DNA of 64,000 nucleotides from Paucibacter sp963740455 (GTDB taxonomy: Bacteria; Pseudomonadota; Gammaproteobacteria; Burkholderiales; Burkholderiaceae_C). The stretch spans positions 62,001 to 126,000 of the forward strand of contig CAVUEF010000015.1 of the NCBI GenBank assembly GCA_963740455.1, given 5' to 3'. Of this stretch, positions 41,486 through 50,185 are shown piece after piece. The notes beneath the pieces were generated by a model. That model did no database searches. It saw only the letters and a list, made by a program, of their open reading frames with translations, and was not told the DNA's origin. Position numbers and translations under genes: made by a program. Every line of letters starts with the position of its first letter. The first letter of the stretch is position 1.

Positions 41486-41708
41486 GGGAAAACTCCGTAA
41501 GGTTGAAAATGCAGTGTTCCCGCGTCGGAGCTCGCCATGCCATGCGCGACGGCCCGGCCCGGGGCCTTGCGCAGAGGCATCCACCCATTTTTTGCTTTTG
41601 ATTGGAGGGGGGTTGTTCGCACGGCTGGACTTTGCGGGATAGTTGACGGTGATTCTACGCGGCCGGGACTCCTATGATGTGAATCTTCGCAGCCTTCAAA
41701 GCCCAACC

Positions 41709-42533
41709 ATGCCCAACCGCAACGTCTATTTCGTCTCGGACGGCACCGCCATCACGGCCGAGACCTTCGGCAAGTCGATACTCGCCCAGTTTCCGGGCAA
41801 GCCGCGCCTGGTGCGCCGCCCGTTCATTGACTCGCCCGAGAAGGCGCTGCAAGTGGTGGAAGAGATCAATGCGCTGGGCAAGAGCGACGGCAGACGGCCG
41901 GTGGTGTTTGCAACTCTGGTGAACAAGGACGTGCTTGATGTCGTGAAGAACCATTGCGACGGCCTGGTGCTGGACATGTTCAATACCTTCATCGAACCGC
42001 TGGAAGCCGAGTTCAAGGTCAAATCGAATCACCGCGTCGGGCGCTTTTCGGACGTCTCGCGCAGCCAGGAATACCACGACCGCATTGAGGCCATCAATTT
42101 TTCGCTCGCGCATGACGACGGCCAGTCGTCGCGCAATATCGAGTCGGCCGACGTGATTCTGGTGGGCGTGAGCCGCTGCGGAAAGACACCGACCTCGCTC
42201 TACCTGGCCATGCAGCACGGCATCAAGGCGGCCAACTACCCGCTCATTCCGGAGGATTTCGAACGCGGCAAGCTGCCCTCCATGCTGGAAACCCACAGGC
42301 AGCGCTGTTTTGGCTTGACCATCGACCCGCATCGGCTCAGCCAGATCCGCAACGAGCGCCGCCCGGGCAGCAAATACGCCTCGCTGAGCAACTGCCGCTA
42401 TGAGGTGAACGAGGCCGAGGCGATGATGAAGCGCGAAGGCATTGCCTGGCTGTCATCCACGCACAAATCCATCGAAGAGATTTCAGCCACCGTGATGCGT
42501 GACATCAAACCCGATGCGCGCGGCATCTATTGA
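41709..42533 (+). CDS. ppsR: PEP synthase regulatory protein (ADP-dependent kinase/phosphorylase, DUF299)
   Basis: Bifunctional enzyme that inactivates PpsA by ADP-dependent phosphorylation next to the catalytic histidine and reactivates it with phosphate. The 274-residue product starts NVYFVSDGTAITAETFGKSI and has the P-loop-like GVSRCGKTPTSLYLAMQ and the C-terminal VNEAEAMMKREGIAWLSSTH. The start ATG at 41709 is the family start; 224 bp separate it from ppsA. Its stop codon overlaps the end of the converging rRNA methyltransferase gene by 7 nt. Confidence 0.95.
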   Translation: MPNRNVYFVSDGTAITAETFGKSILAQFPGKPRLVRRPFIDSPEKALQVVEEINALGKSDGRRPVVFATLVNKDVLDVVKNHCDGLVLDMFNTFIEPLEAEFKVKSNHRVGRFSDVSRSQEYHDRIEAINFSLAHDDGQSSRNIESADVILVGVSRCGKTPTSLYLAMQHGIKAANYPLIPEDFERGKLPSMLETHRQRCFGLTIDPHRLSQIRNERRPGSKYASLSNCRYEVNEAEAMMKREGIAWLSSTHKSIEEISATVMRDIKPDARGIY

Positions 42534-43309
42534 CGCGCGGTCAAGTGCTGACGCAATGATTCATACAGACAGATGGCCGCAGCGCTGGAGACATTGAGCG
42601 ACTCTTCGCCACCCGGCAGCGCAATGCGCACGGTCAGCGCGCAGCGCGCCATCAAGTCGGTGCTGATGCCCTGCCCTTCGTGGCCCAGCACCCAGGCGCA
42701 GGGTCGTGGCAGGCGCTGCTGGTGCAAGTCTTGCGTTGCGTGCGAACTGGTTGCCACCAGCGGCAGCTGCAGGCGGTCCAGGTCGGCCAGGTTCAAGCCC
42801 TCGACCAGGGTTAACGCAAAGTGCGCACCCATGCCGGCGCGCAATACCTTGGGCGACCACAGCGCCGCCGTGCCCTTCAAGGCCAGCACCTGACGCACGC
42901 CCAGGGCTGCGGCGCTGCGCAGAATGCTGCCCACGTTGCCGGCGTCTTGCAGGCGATCAAGCACCACGCTGTCAAGACCTGGCACCAGTTGCTCGGCGTC
43001 CCGATACGGCACCTCGAAACCCAGTTCGGCCGGGGACTCCAGGCCGCTGATGCCTTTGAACAAAGCGCTCGGTACCACCACCACTTTCGGCGCTTGTTGC
43101 GCCAGCGCGCGCAGTCCGGGTCGGGCCCAGCCCTCCTCGGTCACCACCGCCTGCAACACCGCATGACCGCGCTGCACGCAGGCACGCGCCAGATGGTCCC
43201 CCTCCAGCCAGATCGACCCGAGTTGGCGATAGGCGCCGGGGTCGAGCGAGAGTTTGCGCAGGCGTGCCAGCAAGGGGTTGTCGCGCGAAGTGATGTGTCG
43301 GGCTTGCAT
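42527..43309 (-). CDS. TrmH/SpoU family RNA 2'-O-methyltransferase
   Basis: Predicted SAM-dependent 2'-O-ribose methyltransferase of rRNA or tRNA, 260 residues. The N terminus (MQARHITSRDNPLLARLRKL) is the substrate-binding domain. The knotted SPOUT domain has LVPGLDSVVLDRLQDAGNVG (motif 1), CAWVLGHEGQGIS (motif 2) and VRIALPGGEESLNVSSAAAI (motif 3), all intact. The ATG overlaps the rnhB stop by one base (TGATG), so it is the last gene of the long lipid A/translation cluster. Confidence 0.9.
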   Translation of the reverse strand: MQARHITSRDNPLLARLRKLSLDPGAYRQLGSIWLEGDHLARACVQRGHAVLQAVVTEEGWARPGLRALAQQAPKVVVVPSALFKGISGLESPAELGFEVPYRDAEQLVPGLDSVVLDRLQDAGNVGSILRSAAALGVRQVLALKGTAALWSPKVLRAGMGAHFALTLVEGLNLADLDRLQLPLVATSSHATQDLHQQRLPRPCAWVLGHEGQGISTDLMARCALTVRIALPGGEESLNVSSAAAICLYESLRQHLTARQ

Positions 43310-43938
43310 CACTGCCCTTCTGCCAGGCTCAGGCGCACCGGTGCGAAGCTGCGTCGGTGCCAATCACACGCACCATGCTCACGCAGCGCGTTCAAGTGTT
43401 CTGTGGTCGGATAGCCTTTGTGGGTGGCAAATCCGTATTGCGGATAGGTCTCGTGCATGCTGACGCACAGGCGGTCGCGATAGACCTTGGCAAGGATGGA
43501 CGCGGCCGAAATCGCCGCCACCTTGGTGTCGCCCTTGACAATGGCCTCGGCCGGCACCGTCAACTCGGGCAGGCGGTTGCCGTCCACCAGCACCTTGCTG
43601 GGCTTCAGACGCAGTCCGGCCACCGCGCGCTGCATGGCCAGCAGAGTCGCCTGCAGGATGTTGAGGCGGTCTATTTCCTCCACGCTGGCCTGCGCAATAC
43701 AGCAGCACAAGGACTTCGCGCGGATTTCGTCGAACAGACGTTCGCGCGTGCGCTCGCTCAGGATCTTCGAGTCTCTCAGGCCCTTGATCGGCTGGAGCTC
43801 ATCGAGCATCACGGCGGCCGCCACCACCGGCCCGGCCAGCGGGCCGCGGCCGGCCTCATCGACACCGGCCATCAGCGCGATGCCATTCCAGCGTTGGTCG
43901 AGAACCTTAGGTTTTCTGGATGATTTTCGTGATCGCAT
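43309..43938 (-). CDS. rnhB: Ribonuclease HII
   Basis: Removes ribonucleotides from DNA and degrades RNA-DNA hybrids. The 209-residue product carries the metal site in AGVDEAGRGPLAGPVVAAAV (Asp-Glu pair), VDGNRLPEL, and KVAAISAASILAKVYRD, and the end HGACDWHRRSFAPVR. The start at 43938 overlaps the lpxB end by 32 nt; an internal ATG at 43872 (MAGVDEAGRG) is a possible alternative giving 187 residues. The order lpxB-rnhB is conserved in proteobacteria. Confidence 0.93.
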   Translation of the reverse strand: MRSRKSSRKPKVLDQRWNGIALMAGVDEAGRGPLAGPVVAAAVMLDELQPIKGLRDSKILSERTRERLFDEIRAKSLCCCIAQASVEEIDRLNILQATLLAMQRAVAGLRLKPSKVLVDGNRLPELTVPAEAIVKGDTKVAAISAASILAKVYRDRLCVSMHETYPQYGFATHKGYPTTEHLNALREHGACDWHRRSFAPVRLSLAEGQ

Positions 43939-45055
43939 CGGTAGCACGCTTGGCGGTGTTGCATCGCAATTGAAGATGAAGCTCCATGAATCTGGCCTGC
44001 ACCGCCTGGCTGCGCACCGGGTCGTCCAACCACGCCAGTGTCTCGTCCGCCAGGGCCTGCGGGGTGCACCGATCTTGCAGCAACTCGGGCACCAGAAATT
44101 CGCCCGCCAGCACATTGGGCAAACCCACCCAGGGCTGCAGCCGGCGGCCGCGCATGCGCAGCCAATTGAGCCAGTGCATGCGGTAGGCGATCACCATCGG
44201 GCGCTTGAACAGCGCCGCCTCCAGCGTGGCCGTGCCGCTGGCCACCAGGGTCACATCGCAGGCCGCCAGGGCCTCGTGCGAGCGCCCCTCCAGCAACTGC
44301 AATCGAAGCGCTTGCCCATAACGCTGCACCAGTGGTTCGATCAGGCCCCGCAGGCCGGGCGCCACCGGCATCACGAAACGCAAGCCCGGTCGGGCCTGCT
44401 GCAACAACGCGGCGGCCTGCAGCAAGGGCTTGGCGATGAAATGGATCTCGCTGCGCCGACTGCCAGGCAGCAGCGCCACCACAAGCTCGTCAGCGCCGAT
44501 GCCCAGCGCGGCGCGGCTCGCCGCCTTGGGCGGCTCCAGGGCAATTGCATCGGCCAGCGGATGGCCCACATAGGTGGCGTCGATGCCGTGCGCCTTGAGC
44601 AAGGCCGGCTCGAAGGGGAACAGGCACAGCACATGATCGACCGAGCGCGCGATTTTGCGCACGCGCTCGGCGCGCCAGGCCCAGATCGACGGACAAACGA
44701 AATGCACGGTCTTGACACCCGCAGAGCGCAATTGCGCCTCGAGACCAAAGTTGAAGTCGGGCGCGTCGACGCCGATGAACAGTGTCGGCGGGTTCGCGAG
44801 CAAGCGTCTGGCCAGTTGGCGGCGTATGCCGATGATCTCCCGCAAGTGCAGCAAGGCGTCCACATAGCCGAACACCGACAGCTTGTGATGCGGCCACCAG
44901 GCCTCGAAGCCTTGCGCCGCCATGCGCGCCCCGCCGATGCCCTGCGCCCTCAGCGCCGGCCAGCGCTCGCGCAGTCCGGCCAGCAGCAACCCAGCCAGCA
45001 GGTCACCCGAAGCCTCGCCGGCGACCATCGCCAAACGTGGCGCCGCTGCCGTCAT
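43907..45055 (-). CDS. lpxB: Lipid-A-disaccharide synthase
   Basis: Joins UDP-2,3-diacylglucosamine and lipid X to form the lipid A disaccharide, at the inner face of the inner membrane. The 382-residue GT19 protein begins with PRLAMVAGEASGDLLAGLL and includes HFVCPSIWAWRAERVRKIAR, VGHPLADAI and LLPGSRRSEI, the family motifs. The start ATG at 45055 lies one base after the lpxA stop. It overlaps rnhB at the 3' end. Confidence 0.96.
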   Translation of the reverse strand: MTAAAPRLAMVAGEASGDLLAGLLLAGLRERWPALRAQGIGGARMAAQGFEAWWPHHKLSVFGYVDALLHLREIIGIRRQLARRLLANPPTLFIGVDAPDFNFGLEAQLRSAGVKTVHFVCPSIWAWRAERVRKIARSVDHVLCLFPFEPALLKAHGIDATYVGHPLADAIALEPPKAASRAALGIGADELVVALLPGSRRSEIHFIAKPLLQAAALLQQARPGLRFVMPVAPGLRGLIEPLVQRYGQALRLQLLEGRSHEALAACDVTLVASGTATLEAALFKRPMVIAYRMHWLNWLRMRGRRLQPWVGLPNVLAGEFLVPELLQDRCTPQALADETLAWLDDPVRSQAVQARFMELHLQLRCNTAKRATDAITKIIQKT

Positions 45056-45056
45056 A

Positions 45057-45848
45057 TCAACGCACGATGCCGCGCTTTGCGCCGGCGATGAAATCGAGCA
45101 TCGCGGTAACGTCATCGCCCTCCTCGCCGAATGCCCGCCCGCGCAGCACCTTGATCTCGGCCACGGCCTGCTCCAGCGTGAGCGCCGAGCGGTACAAGAG
45201 CTTGTGCATCTGCTTGATGGTGGCAATGCGCTCGGCCGTAAAACCGCGCCTGCGCAAGCCAATCAGATTGACCGCACGCACCGCCGGCGGGTTGCCTTCC
45301 ACCGTCAGGAACGGCGGCACATCCTGCGCGATGCGTGCTTGAAAGCCGACCATCGCGTGCGCGCCGACATGCACGAATTGGTGCACGCCGGTCAGGCCGC
45401 CAATGGTGGCCCAGTCGCCGACATGAACGTGGCCGGCCAGCGTGGCATTGTTGGCCAGCACCGTGTGGCTGCCGAGCACCACATCGTGCGCAATGTGCAC
45501 GTACGCCATGATCCAGTTGTCCGACCCGACACGCGTCACGCCATCCTCCTTCAGCGTGCCCAGGTTGATGGTGCAGAACTCGCGGATGGTGTTGCGCTCG
45601 CCAATCTCGAGCGCGGTCGGCTCGCCGCCGAAGCTCATGTCCTGCGGCACCGCGCCTATCGAGTTGAACTGGAAGATGCGGTTGTCGCGGCCGATGCGTG
45701 TGCGCCCCTGCAGCACACAGTGCGGGCCGATGCTTGTGCCTTCGCCGATCTGCACCTCGGGGCCGATGATGGTGTAGGGCCCGACCGACACCGACTCGGC
45801 GAGTTCGGCCTTGGCATCAACCAGGGCGGTAGGATGAATCTGTGCCAT
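45057..45848 (-). CDS. lpxA: UDP-N-acetylglucosamine acyltransferase
   Basis: First step of lipid A synthesis: transfers (R)-3-hydroxyacyl from ACP to UDP-GlcNAc. The 263-residue product is a left-handed beta-helix of hexapeptide repeats (IHPTALVDAKAELAESVSVG), with the catalytic histidine in AHDVVLGSHTVLANNATLAG and the family segment GLTGVHQFVHVGAHAMVG. A C-terminal helical domain follows (GLRRRGFTAERIATIKQMHK). It lies 18 nt after fabZ. Confidence 0.97.
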   Translation of the reverse strand: MAQIHPTALVDAKAELAESVSVGPYTIIGPEVQIGEGTSIGPHCVLQGRTRIGRDNRIFQFNSIGAVPQDMSFGGEPTALEIGERNTIREFCTINLGTLKEDGVTRVGSDNWIMAYVHIAHDVVLGSHTVLANNATLAGHVHVGDWATIGGLTGVHQFVHVGAHAMVGFQARIAQDVPPFLTVEGNPPAVRAVNLIGLRRRGFTAERIATIKQMHKLLYRSALTLEQAVAEIKVLRGRAFGEEGDDVTAMLDFIAGAKRGIVR

Positions 45849-45866
45849 CGGGCTCGTCCTGCGCTC

Positions 45867-46310
45867 TTATGCCCCGACACGCCGCACGGCGCACATCAGC
45901 TCGGCCTCGACCGCGAGCTCGTCACCCACCGAGGCGCGCGCCGAGAATTTGAAGATGCCCGCCTTGGAGCGCCCCAGGGTCACGTCCAGCGTGAGCTGGT
46001 CGCCGGGCTCGACCGGACGCTTGAAGCGTGCGCCGTCGATGCCCACGAAGTAATACACGGTGTTTTCGTCCAGCACGGCTTCGCCCGATTCAAACGCCAG
46101 AATGGCTGCCGCCTGCGCCAGCGCTTCAATCATCAGGACACCCGGCATGACAGGTCGCTTCGGATAATGGCCCACGAAGAACGGCTCGTTGATGGTGACG
46201 TTCTTGATGGCGCGAATGCGCTTGCCCTTTTCAAGTTCGAGCACCCTGTCGACCATCAGCATCGGATAACGGTGCGGCAGGCGTTTGAGGATGTGATGAA
46301 TGTCGATCAT
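45867..46310 (-). CDS. fabZ: 3-hydroxyacyl-ACP dehydratase FabZ
   Basis: Dehydrates 3-hydroxyacyl-ACP in fatty acid elongation, competing with lipid A enzymes for the same substrate. The 147-residue hot-dog-fold protein has LPHRYPMLMVDRVLELEKGK and the catalytic His and Glu in VGHYPKRPVMPGVLMIEALA. It overlaps lpxD by four bases (ATGA). Confidence 0.97.
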   Translation of the reverse strand: MIDIHHILKRLPHRYPMLMVDRVLELEKGKRIRAIKNVTINEPFFVGHYPKRPVMPGVLMIEALAQAAAILAFESGEAVLDENTVYYFVGIDGARFKRPVEPGDQLTLDVTLGRSKAGIFKFSARASVGDELAVEAELMCAVRRVGA

Positions 46311-47350
46311 GAGGAGTTCTTCTCTTCAAGCATGCGTTCCAGGGCGCGCAGGCGTTCCCTCAACGAGTGCAGTTGTTTGAGCGTGGCGGCGTTCTTTTCC
46401 CATGCCGCATTGTCATCGAACGGAAACACGCCGCTGTAGGTTCCTGCCTTGGCAATTGATCGCGTCACCACCGTGGCCGCCGATATGTTGACGCCATCGG
46501 CCAGAGTGAGGTGCCCCAGCACGATGGCGCCGCCGCCCACCGTGCAGTGTGCGCCGATATGCGCGCTGCCCGCCACGCCGACACAGCCCGCCATGGCGGT
46601 ATGCGCACCGATGCGCACGTTGTGACCGATCTGGATCAGATTGTCGAGCTTGACACCGTCCTCGATCACGGTGTCGCTCAGCGCGCCGCGGTCTATGCAG
46701 GTATTGGCACCGATCTCGACGTCGTCGCCGATGCGCACCGCGCCCAGCTGTTCAATCTTTTCCCAGCGCCCGGCGTCGGGTGCAAAGCCAAAGCCGTCGG
46801 CGCCGATCACCACCCCACTGTGCACGATGCAGCGTTGCCCGATGACGCAGTCGAAACCGACAGTGACGCCAGAACTCAATCGACTGCCCTCGCCCACGTG
46901 CGCGCGCGCGCCCACCACCGCATGCGCGCCGATGCTGGCGCCTGCGCCGATCCGGGCGCCCGCCTCGATCACCGCCAAGGCGCCGATGTCGACGTCTGCA
47001 CCGATCTCGGCACTGGCATCGATCACCGCCGTCGGGTGGACGCTGGCAGCGCGGGTGGGTCGAAGCGCTTTGGCCCACCATTGGGTGCAGCGCGCGAAGT
47101 AGAGATAGGGGTCGGGCGTGACGATGGCGGCACCCCGCGCGCTGGCCGCGTCGCGCATCGCCGGCGCCACGATCACGCAGCCGGCTCGGGTGGTGAGCAA
47201 CTGCGCCTGGTAGCGCGGATTGGCGAGGAACGACAGCGTCTGCGCGTCGGCGGATTCGAGCGGGCCCAGGCGCGTGACTTTGAGACCCGGGTTCCCTGTC
47301 AATTCGCCGCCCAGCGCGGCGATCAGTTCACCCAGTTCGACTTCAATCAC
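46307..47350 (-). CDS. lpxD: UDP-3-O-(3-hydroxyacyl)glucosamine N-acyltransferase
   Basis: Third step of lipid A synthesis. The 347-residue product has an N-terminal uridine-binding domain (about 1-100, LGPLESADAQTLSFLANPRY), a hexapeptide-repeat beta-helix rich in Ala/Gly/Ile (about 105-310), the catalytic histidine in DNLIQIGHNVRIGAHTAMAG, and a C-terminal helix with LHSLRERLRALERMLEE. It is 6 nt downstream of skp and overlaps fabZ. Confidence 0.97.
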   Translation of the reverse strand: MIEVELGELIAALGGELTGNPGLKVTRLGPLESADAQTLSFLANPRYQAQLLTTRAGCVIVAPAMRDAASARGAAIVTPDPYLYFARCTQWWAKALRPTRAASVHPTAVIDASAEIGADVDIGALAVIEAGARIGAGASIGAHAVVGARAHVGEGSRLSSGVTVGFDCVIGQRCIVHSGVVIGADGFGFAPDAGRWEKIEQLGAVRIGDDVEIGANTCIDRGALSDTVIEDGVKLDNLIQIGHNVRIGAHTAMAGCVGVAGSAHIGAHCTVGGGAIVLGHLTLADGVNISAATVVTRSIAKAGTYSGVFPFDDNAAWEKNAATLKQLHSLRERLRALERMLEEKNSS

Positions 47351-47356
47351 CGCAGA

Positions 47357-47872
47357 TCACTTGCCGCCCTGAGCGTTGAGCGCGTCGATCACCCGCTTGG
47401 TGATGTCCACCCGGTTGCTCGCGTGCAGCGCATCCTGAACGATCAGGTCGTACTTGTCGTTCTCGAAAATCTGCTTGATGACGCGGTTGGCGCGTTCCAC
47501 CACGTTCGAGAGTTCTTCGTTCTTGCGCTGGGTCAGGTCCTCCTGCCACTCGCGGCGCTTGCGCTGCATATCGCGGTCTTGCTCGATCAGATCGCGCTGG
47601 CGGCGGCCCTTTTCGGCGTCGGACAGCGTCGGCGCTTCTTTTTCCAGCTTGTCGGCGGCAGCACGCACGCGAATCTCAAGATCCTTGAGATCCTTGTCAC
47701 GCTTGCCGAACTCGGCCTCCAGCTTCATCTGTGCCGCCTTGGCCAAGTTGGCCTCGCGCAGCACGCGTTCGCTGTTCACATAGCCGATCTTCAACTCCTG
47801 CGCCAACAATACCGTCGCAGGCAAGGACACCATGACCGCAAAGGCCAGGGATTTCAGCAGCGTGCTCTTCAT
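47357..47872 (-). CDS. skp: Periplasmic chaperone Skp/OmpH family
   Basis: Periplasmic chaperone that holds unfolded outer-membrane proteins. The 171-residue precursor has a signal peptide of about 24 residues (hydrophobic SLAFAVMVSLPATVLLAQ), the conserved KIGYVNSERVLREANLAKAA, and a long charged coiled-coil region (about 55-130) that forms the tentacles. It overlaps bamA by one base and precedes lpxD, the normal order. Confidence 0.95.
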   Translation of the reverse strand: MKSTLLKSLAFAVMVSLPATVLLAQELKIGYVNSERVLREANLAKAAQMKLEAEFGKRDKDLKDLEIRVRAAADKLEKEAPTLSDAEKGRRQRDLIEQDRDMQRKRREWQEDLTQRKNEELSNVVERANRVIKQIFENDKYDLIVQDALHASNRVDITKRVIDALNAQGGK

Positions 47873-50178
47873 CAGAATGCAGTCCCGATCTGGAATTGAA
47901 GTTTCTCGATTCTATCCGTCGGCTTCTTGCGCAACGGCGTTCCCCAACTGAGCTTCAACGGACCCATCGGAGATATCCAGCTTATGCCAACTCCAATCGA
48001 CGTGCGCAAGTCCGACGCCGATATTTTTTCGTGCTCCGCCCACACATTGCCGGCGTCGAAGAAGCCGAACAGACGGAACGACTTGTCGTTGCCGGCGCCA
48101 GGCACGGGCACATACAGTTCGGCGTTGATGTTGACGCGGCGGTTGCCACCAATATAGGAGTTGGTAATGTCCACCGGACCCAGCGTGCCGGGCTGGAACA
48201 CCCGCACCGAGCCCAGGCCGCCGCCCTGGAAGTTCTTGAACACCGGATACGGACGCCCGCCCAGGCCGGTGCCCCAGCCGAGTTCGGCGTTCAACCCCCA
48301 GGTGAAGCGCGAGATCAAGGGAAAATATTGCTGGTACTGCAGATTGGCACGTGCGAAACGCGTGTCGCCTGCCGGGCTCAATTCCAGATTGACGCGTTGC
48401 AGCTTGCCTGCCGTGGGGGCCAACACGCTGTCACGCTCGTCGCGCTGCCAACCCACAGTCAACGGCAGGGCGACGCTGACCGCACCGAACTGCTCGCGAT
48501 ACCGGTTCAGATTCTCAGGCAAGCCCTTGTCGGTGGTGATCTTGGTGCGCTCGTAGCCCAGGCCCAGAAACACCGTATCGAACTCGTTCATCGGCACGCC
48601 GAACCGGATGCCCGCGCTATAGGTCTGGTACTCGTAGGTTTCGCCGAGATTGTTGTAGGGGCGCACGGTGCGATAGCCCAGGTCGAGCGCACGCGATACG
48701 CCGTCCACCGTGAAGTAGGGGTCGACCGTGCTCAACACCAGCGCCCGTCCGGTCAGGCCGGTGTTGACTTCAATGCCAAGGTAATGGCCCGAGCCGAACA
48801 CATTGTCTTGCTTGATCGAACCGGTGAAGCTGAGTTTTTGCGCGCTCGAATATCCCGCACCCACCGAGATCGCGCCGGTGGGTTTTTCTTTCACCGTCAC
48901 CGTCAGATCCACCTGGTCGGGCGCGCCGGCCACTTCGTTGGTCTCGACGGTGGCATCGCTGAAGTAGCCGAGGCGGTTCACCCGATCCGTCGACAGCTTG
49001 ATGCGCTGCCCGTCATACCAGGCCGATTCGAACTGACGGAACTCGCGGCGCACGACCTCGTCGCGCGTGCGTGAGTTGCCCGACACATTGATGCGCCGCA
49101 CATAGACGCGGCGCTGCGGCTCGGCGATGAAGGTGACCACCACCTGTCCGGTGCTGCGGTCGATGTCGGGACGGCTGTCAATGCGCGCGAAGGCGTAGCC
49201 GTAAGAGCCGAACAGGTCGCTGAAGGCACGCGTCGTCTGCGCCACCAATTCGCCGCGGTAGGCTTGACCGGGCTTGAGCAGGATCAGGCGCTTGAAGTCC
49301 TCTTCGCGTCCGAAGTATTCGCCCTCCATCTTCACCGCGGTGACGGTGTAGGGCTGCCCCTCATGCACCGTGATCGAAATGCTGATGCTTTGCTTGTCGG
49401 GAGAGATCGTCACCTGCGCCGATTCGACCGCGAACTCCAGATAGCCACGGTTCAGGTAGTACGAGCGCAGTGTTTCCAGATCGGCATTGAGTTTGGAGCG
49501 CGAGTAGCGGTCGGTCTTGGTGTACCAGGTCAACCAGCCGCTGCTGGTCTGCTCCAGCAGGGCCGCCAGCGTCGATTCCGAAAACACCTTGCTGCCCAGA
49601 ATGCGGATCTGGCCGATCTTGGCGGGCTCGCCCTCGGACACGGAAAAACTCACATTCACGCGATTGCGCTCGATCGGGGTGATCGTCGTCACGACCTCGG
49701 CGCCGTACAGACTGCGTGTCAGGTACTGGCGCTTGAGTTCCTGCTCGGCGCGGTCCGCCAGCGCCTTGTCAAAGGGCAGCCCCTCGCCGATGCCGACTTC
49801 CTTCAGCGACTTGGTCAGCGCCTCGGTGTCGAATTCCTTGAGTCCGACGAAGCTGACGTTGGCAATGACCGGCCGCTCCTCGATATAGACGACCACCGAC
49901 AGGCCGTCGATGGCGATGCGCACATCCTTGAACAAGCCGGTGGCGAACAGCGCACGCAAGGCGGCCGAGCCCTTTTCGTCGTTGTACGTGTCACCGATGC
50001 GAAACGGCAATGAGGCGAACACCGTGCCGGGGTCGGTACGTTGCAGTCCCTCAACGCGAATGTCTTTCAGCACAAAGGGATCCACAGCCCAGACATTGCC
50101 GGACTGCAAGGCAGCAGCCAGTGCGATCGTCAGGAGCGAGGGACGCAGGCGCAAATCGAAGCGAAAGGATGATGGCAT
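47872..50178 (-). CDS. bamA: Outer membrane protein assembly factor BamA
   Basis: Central component of the BAM complex that inserts beta-barrel proteins. The 768-residue precursor has a signal peptide (about 1-31, ending near GNVWA), five POTRA domains (about 33-430) and a C-terminal 16-stranded barrel ending in phenylalanine (LQFQIGTAF), as needed for its own recognition. The loop-6 motif usually read VRGF or VRGY is VRVF here (658-661), an unusual change in a very conserved place; its arginine is kept. It follows rseP with 7 nt between them. Confidence 0.97.
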   Translation of the reverse strand: MPSSFRFDLRLRPSLLTIALAAALQSGNVWAVDPFVLKDIRVEGLQRTDPGTVFASLPFRIGDTYNDEKGSAALRALFATGLFKDVRIAIDGLSVVVYIEERPVIANVSFVGLKEFDTEALTKSLKEVGIGEGLPFDKALADRAEQELKRQYLTRSLYGAEVVTTITPIERNRVNVSFSVSEGEPAKIGQIRILGSKVFSESTLAALLEQTSSGWLTWYTKTDRYSRSKLNADLETLRSYYLNRGYLEFAVESAQVTISPDKQSISISITVHEGQPYTVTAVKMEGEYFGREEDFKRLILLKPGQAYRGELVAQTTRAFSDLFGSYGYAFARIDSRPDIDRSTGQVVVTFIAEPQRRVYVRRINVSGNSRTRDEVVRREFRQFESAWYDGQRIKLSTDRVNRLGYFSDATVETNEVAGAPDQVDLTVTVKEKPTGAISVGAGYSSAQKLSFTGSIKQDNVFGSGHYLGIEVNTGLTGRALVLSTVDPYFTVDGVSRALDLGYRTVRPYNNLGETYEYQTYSAGIRFGVPMNEFDTVFLGLGYERTKITTDKGLPENLNRYREQFGAVSVALPLTVGWQRDERDSVLAPTAGKLQRVNLELSPAGDTRFARANLQYQQYFPLISRFTWGLNAELGWGTGLGGRPYPVFKNFQGGGLGSVRVFQPGTLGPVDITNSYIGGNRRVNINAELYVPVPGAGNDKSFRLFGFFDAGNVWAEHEKISASDLRTSIGVGISWISPMGPLKLSWGTPLRKKPTDRIEKLQFQIGTAF

Positions 50179-50185
50179 GAGGTGA

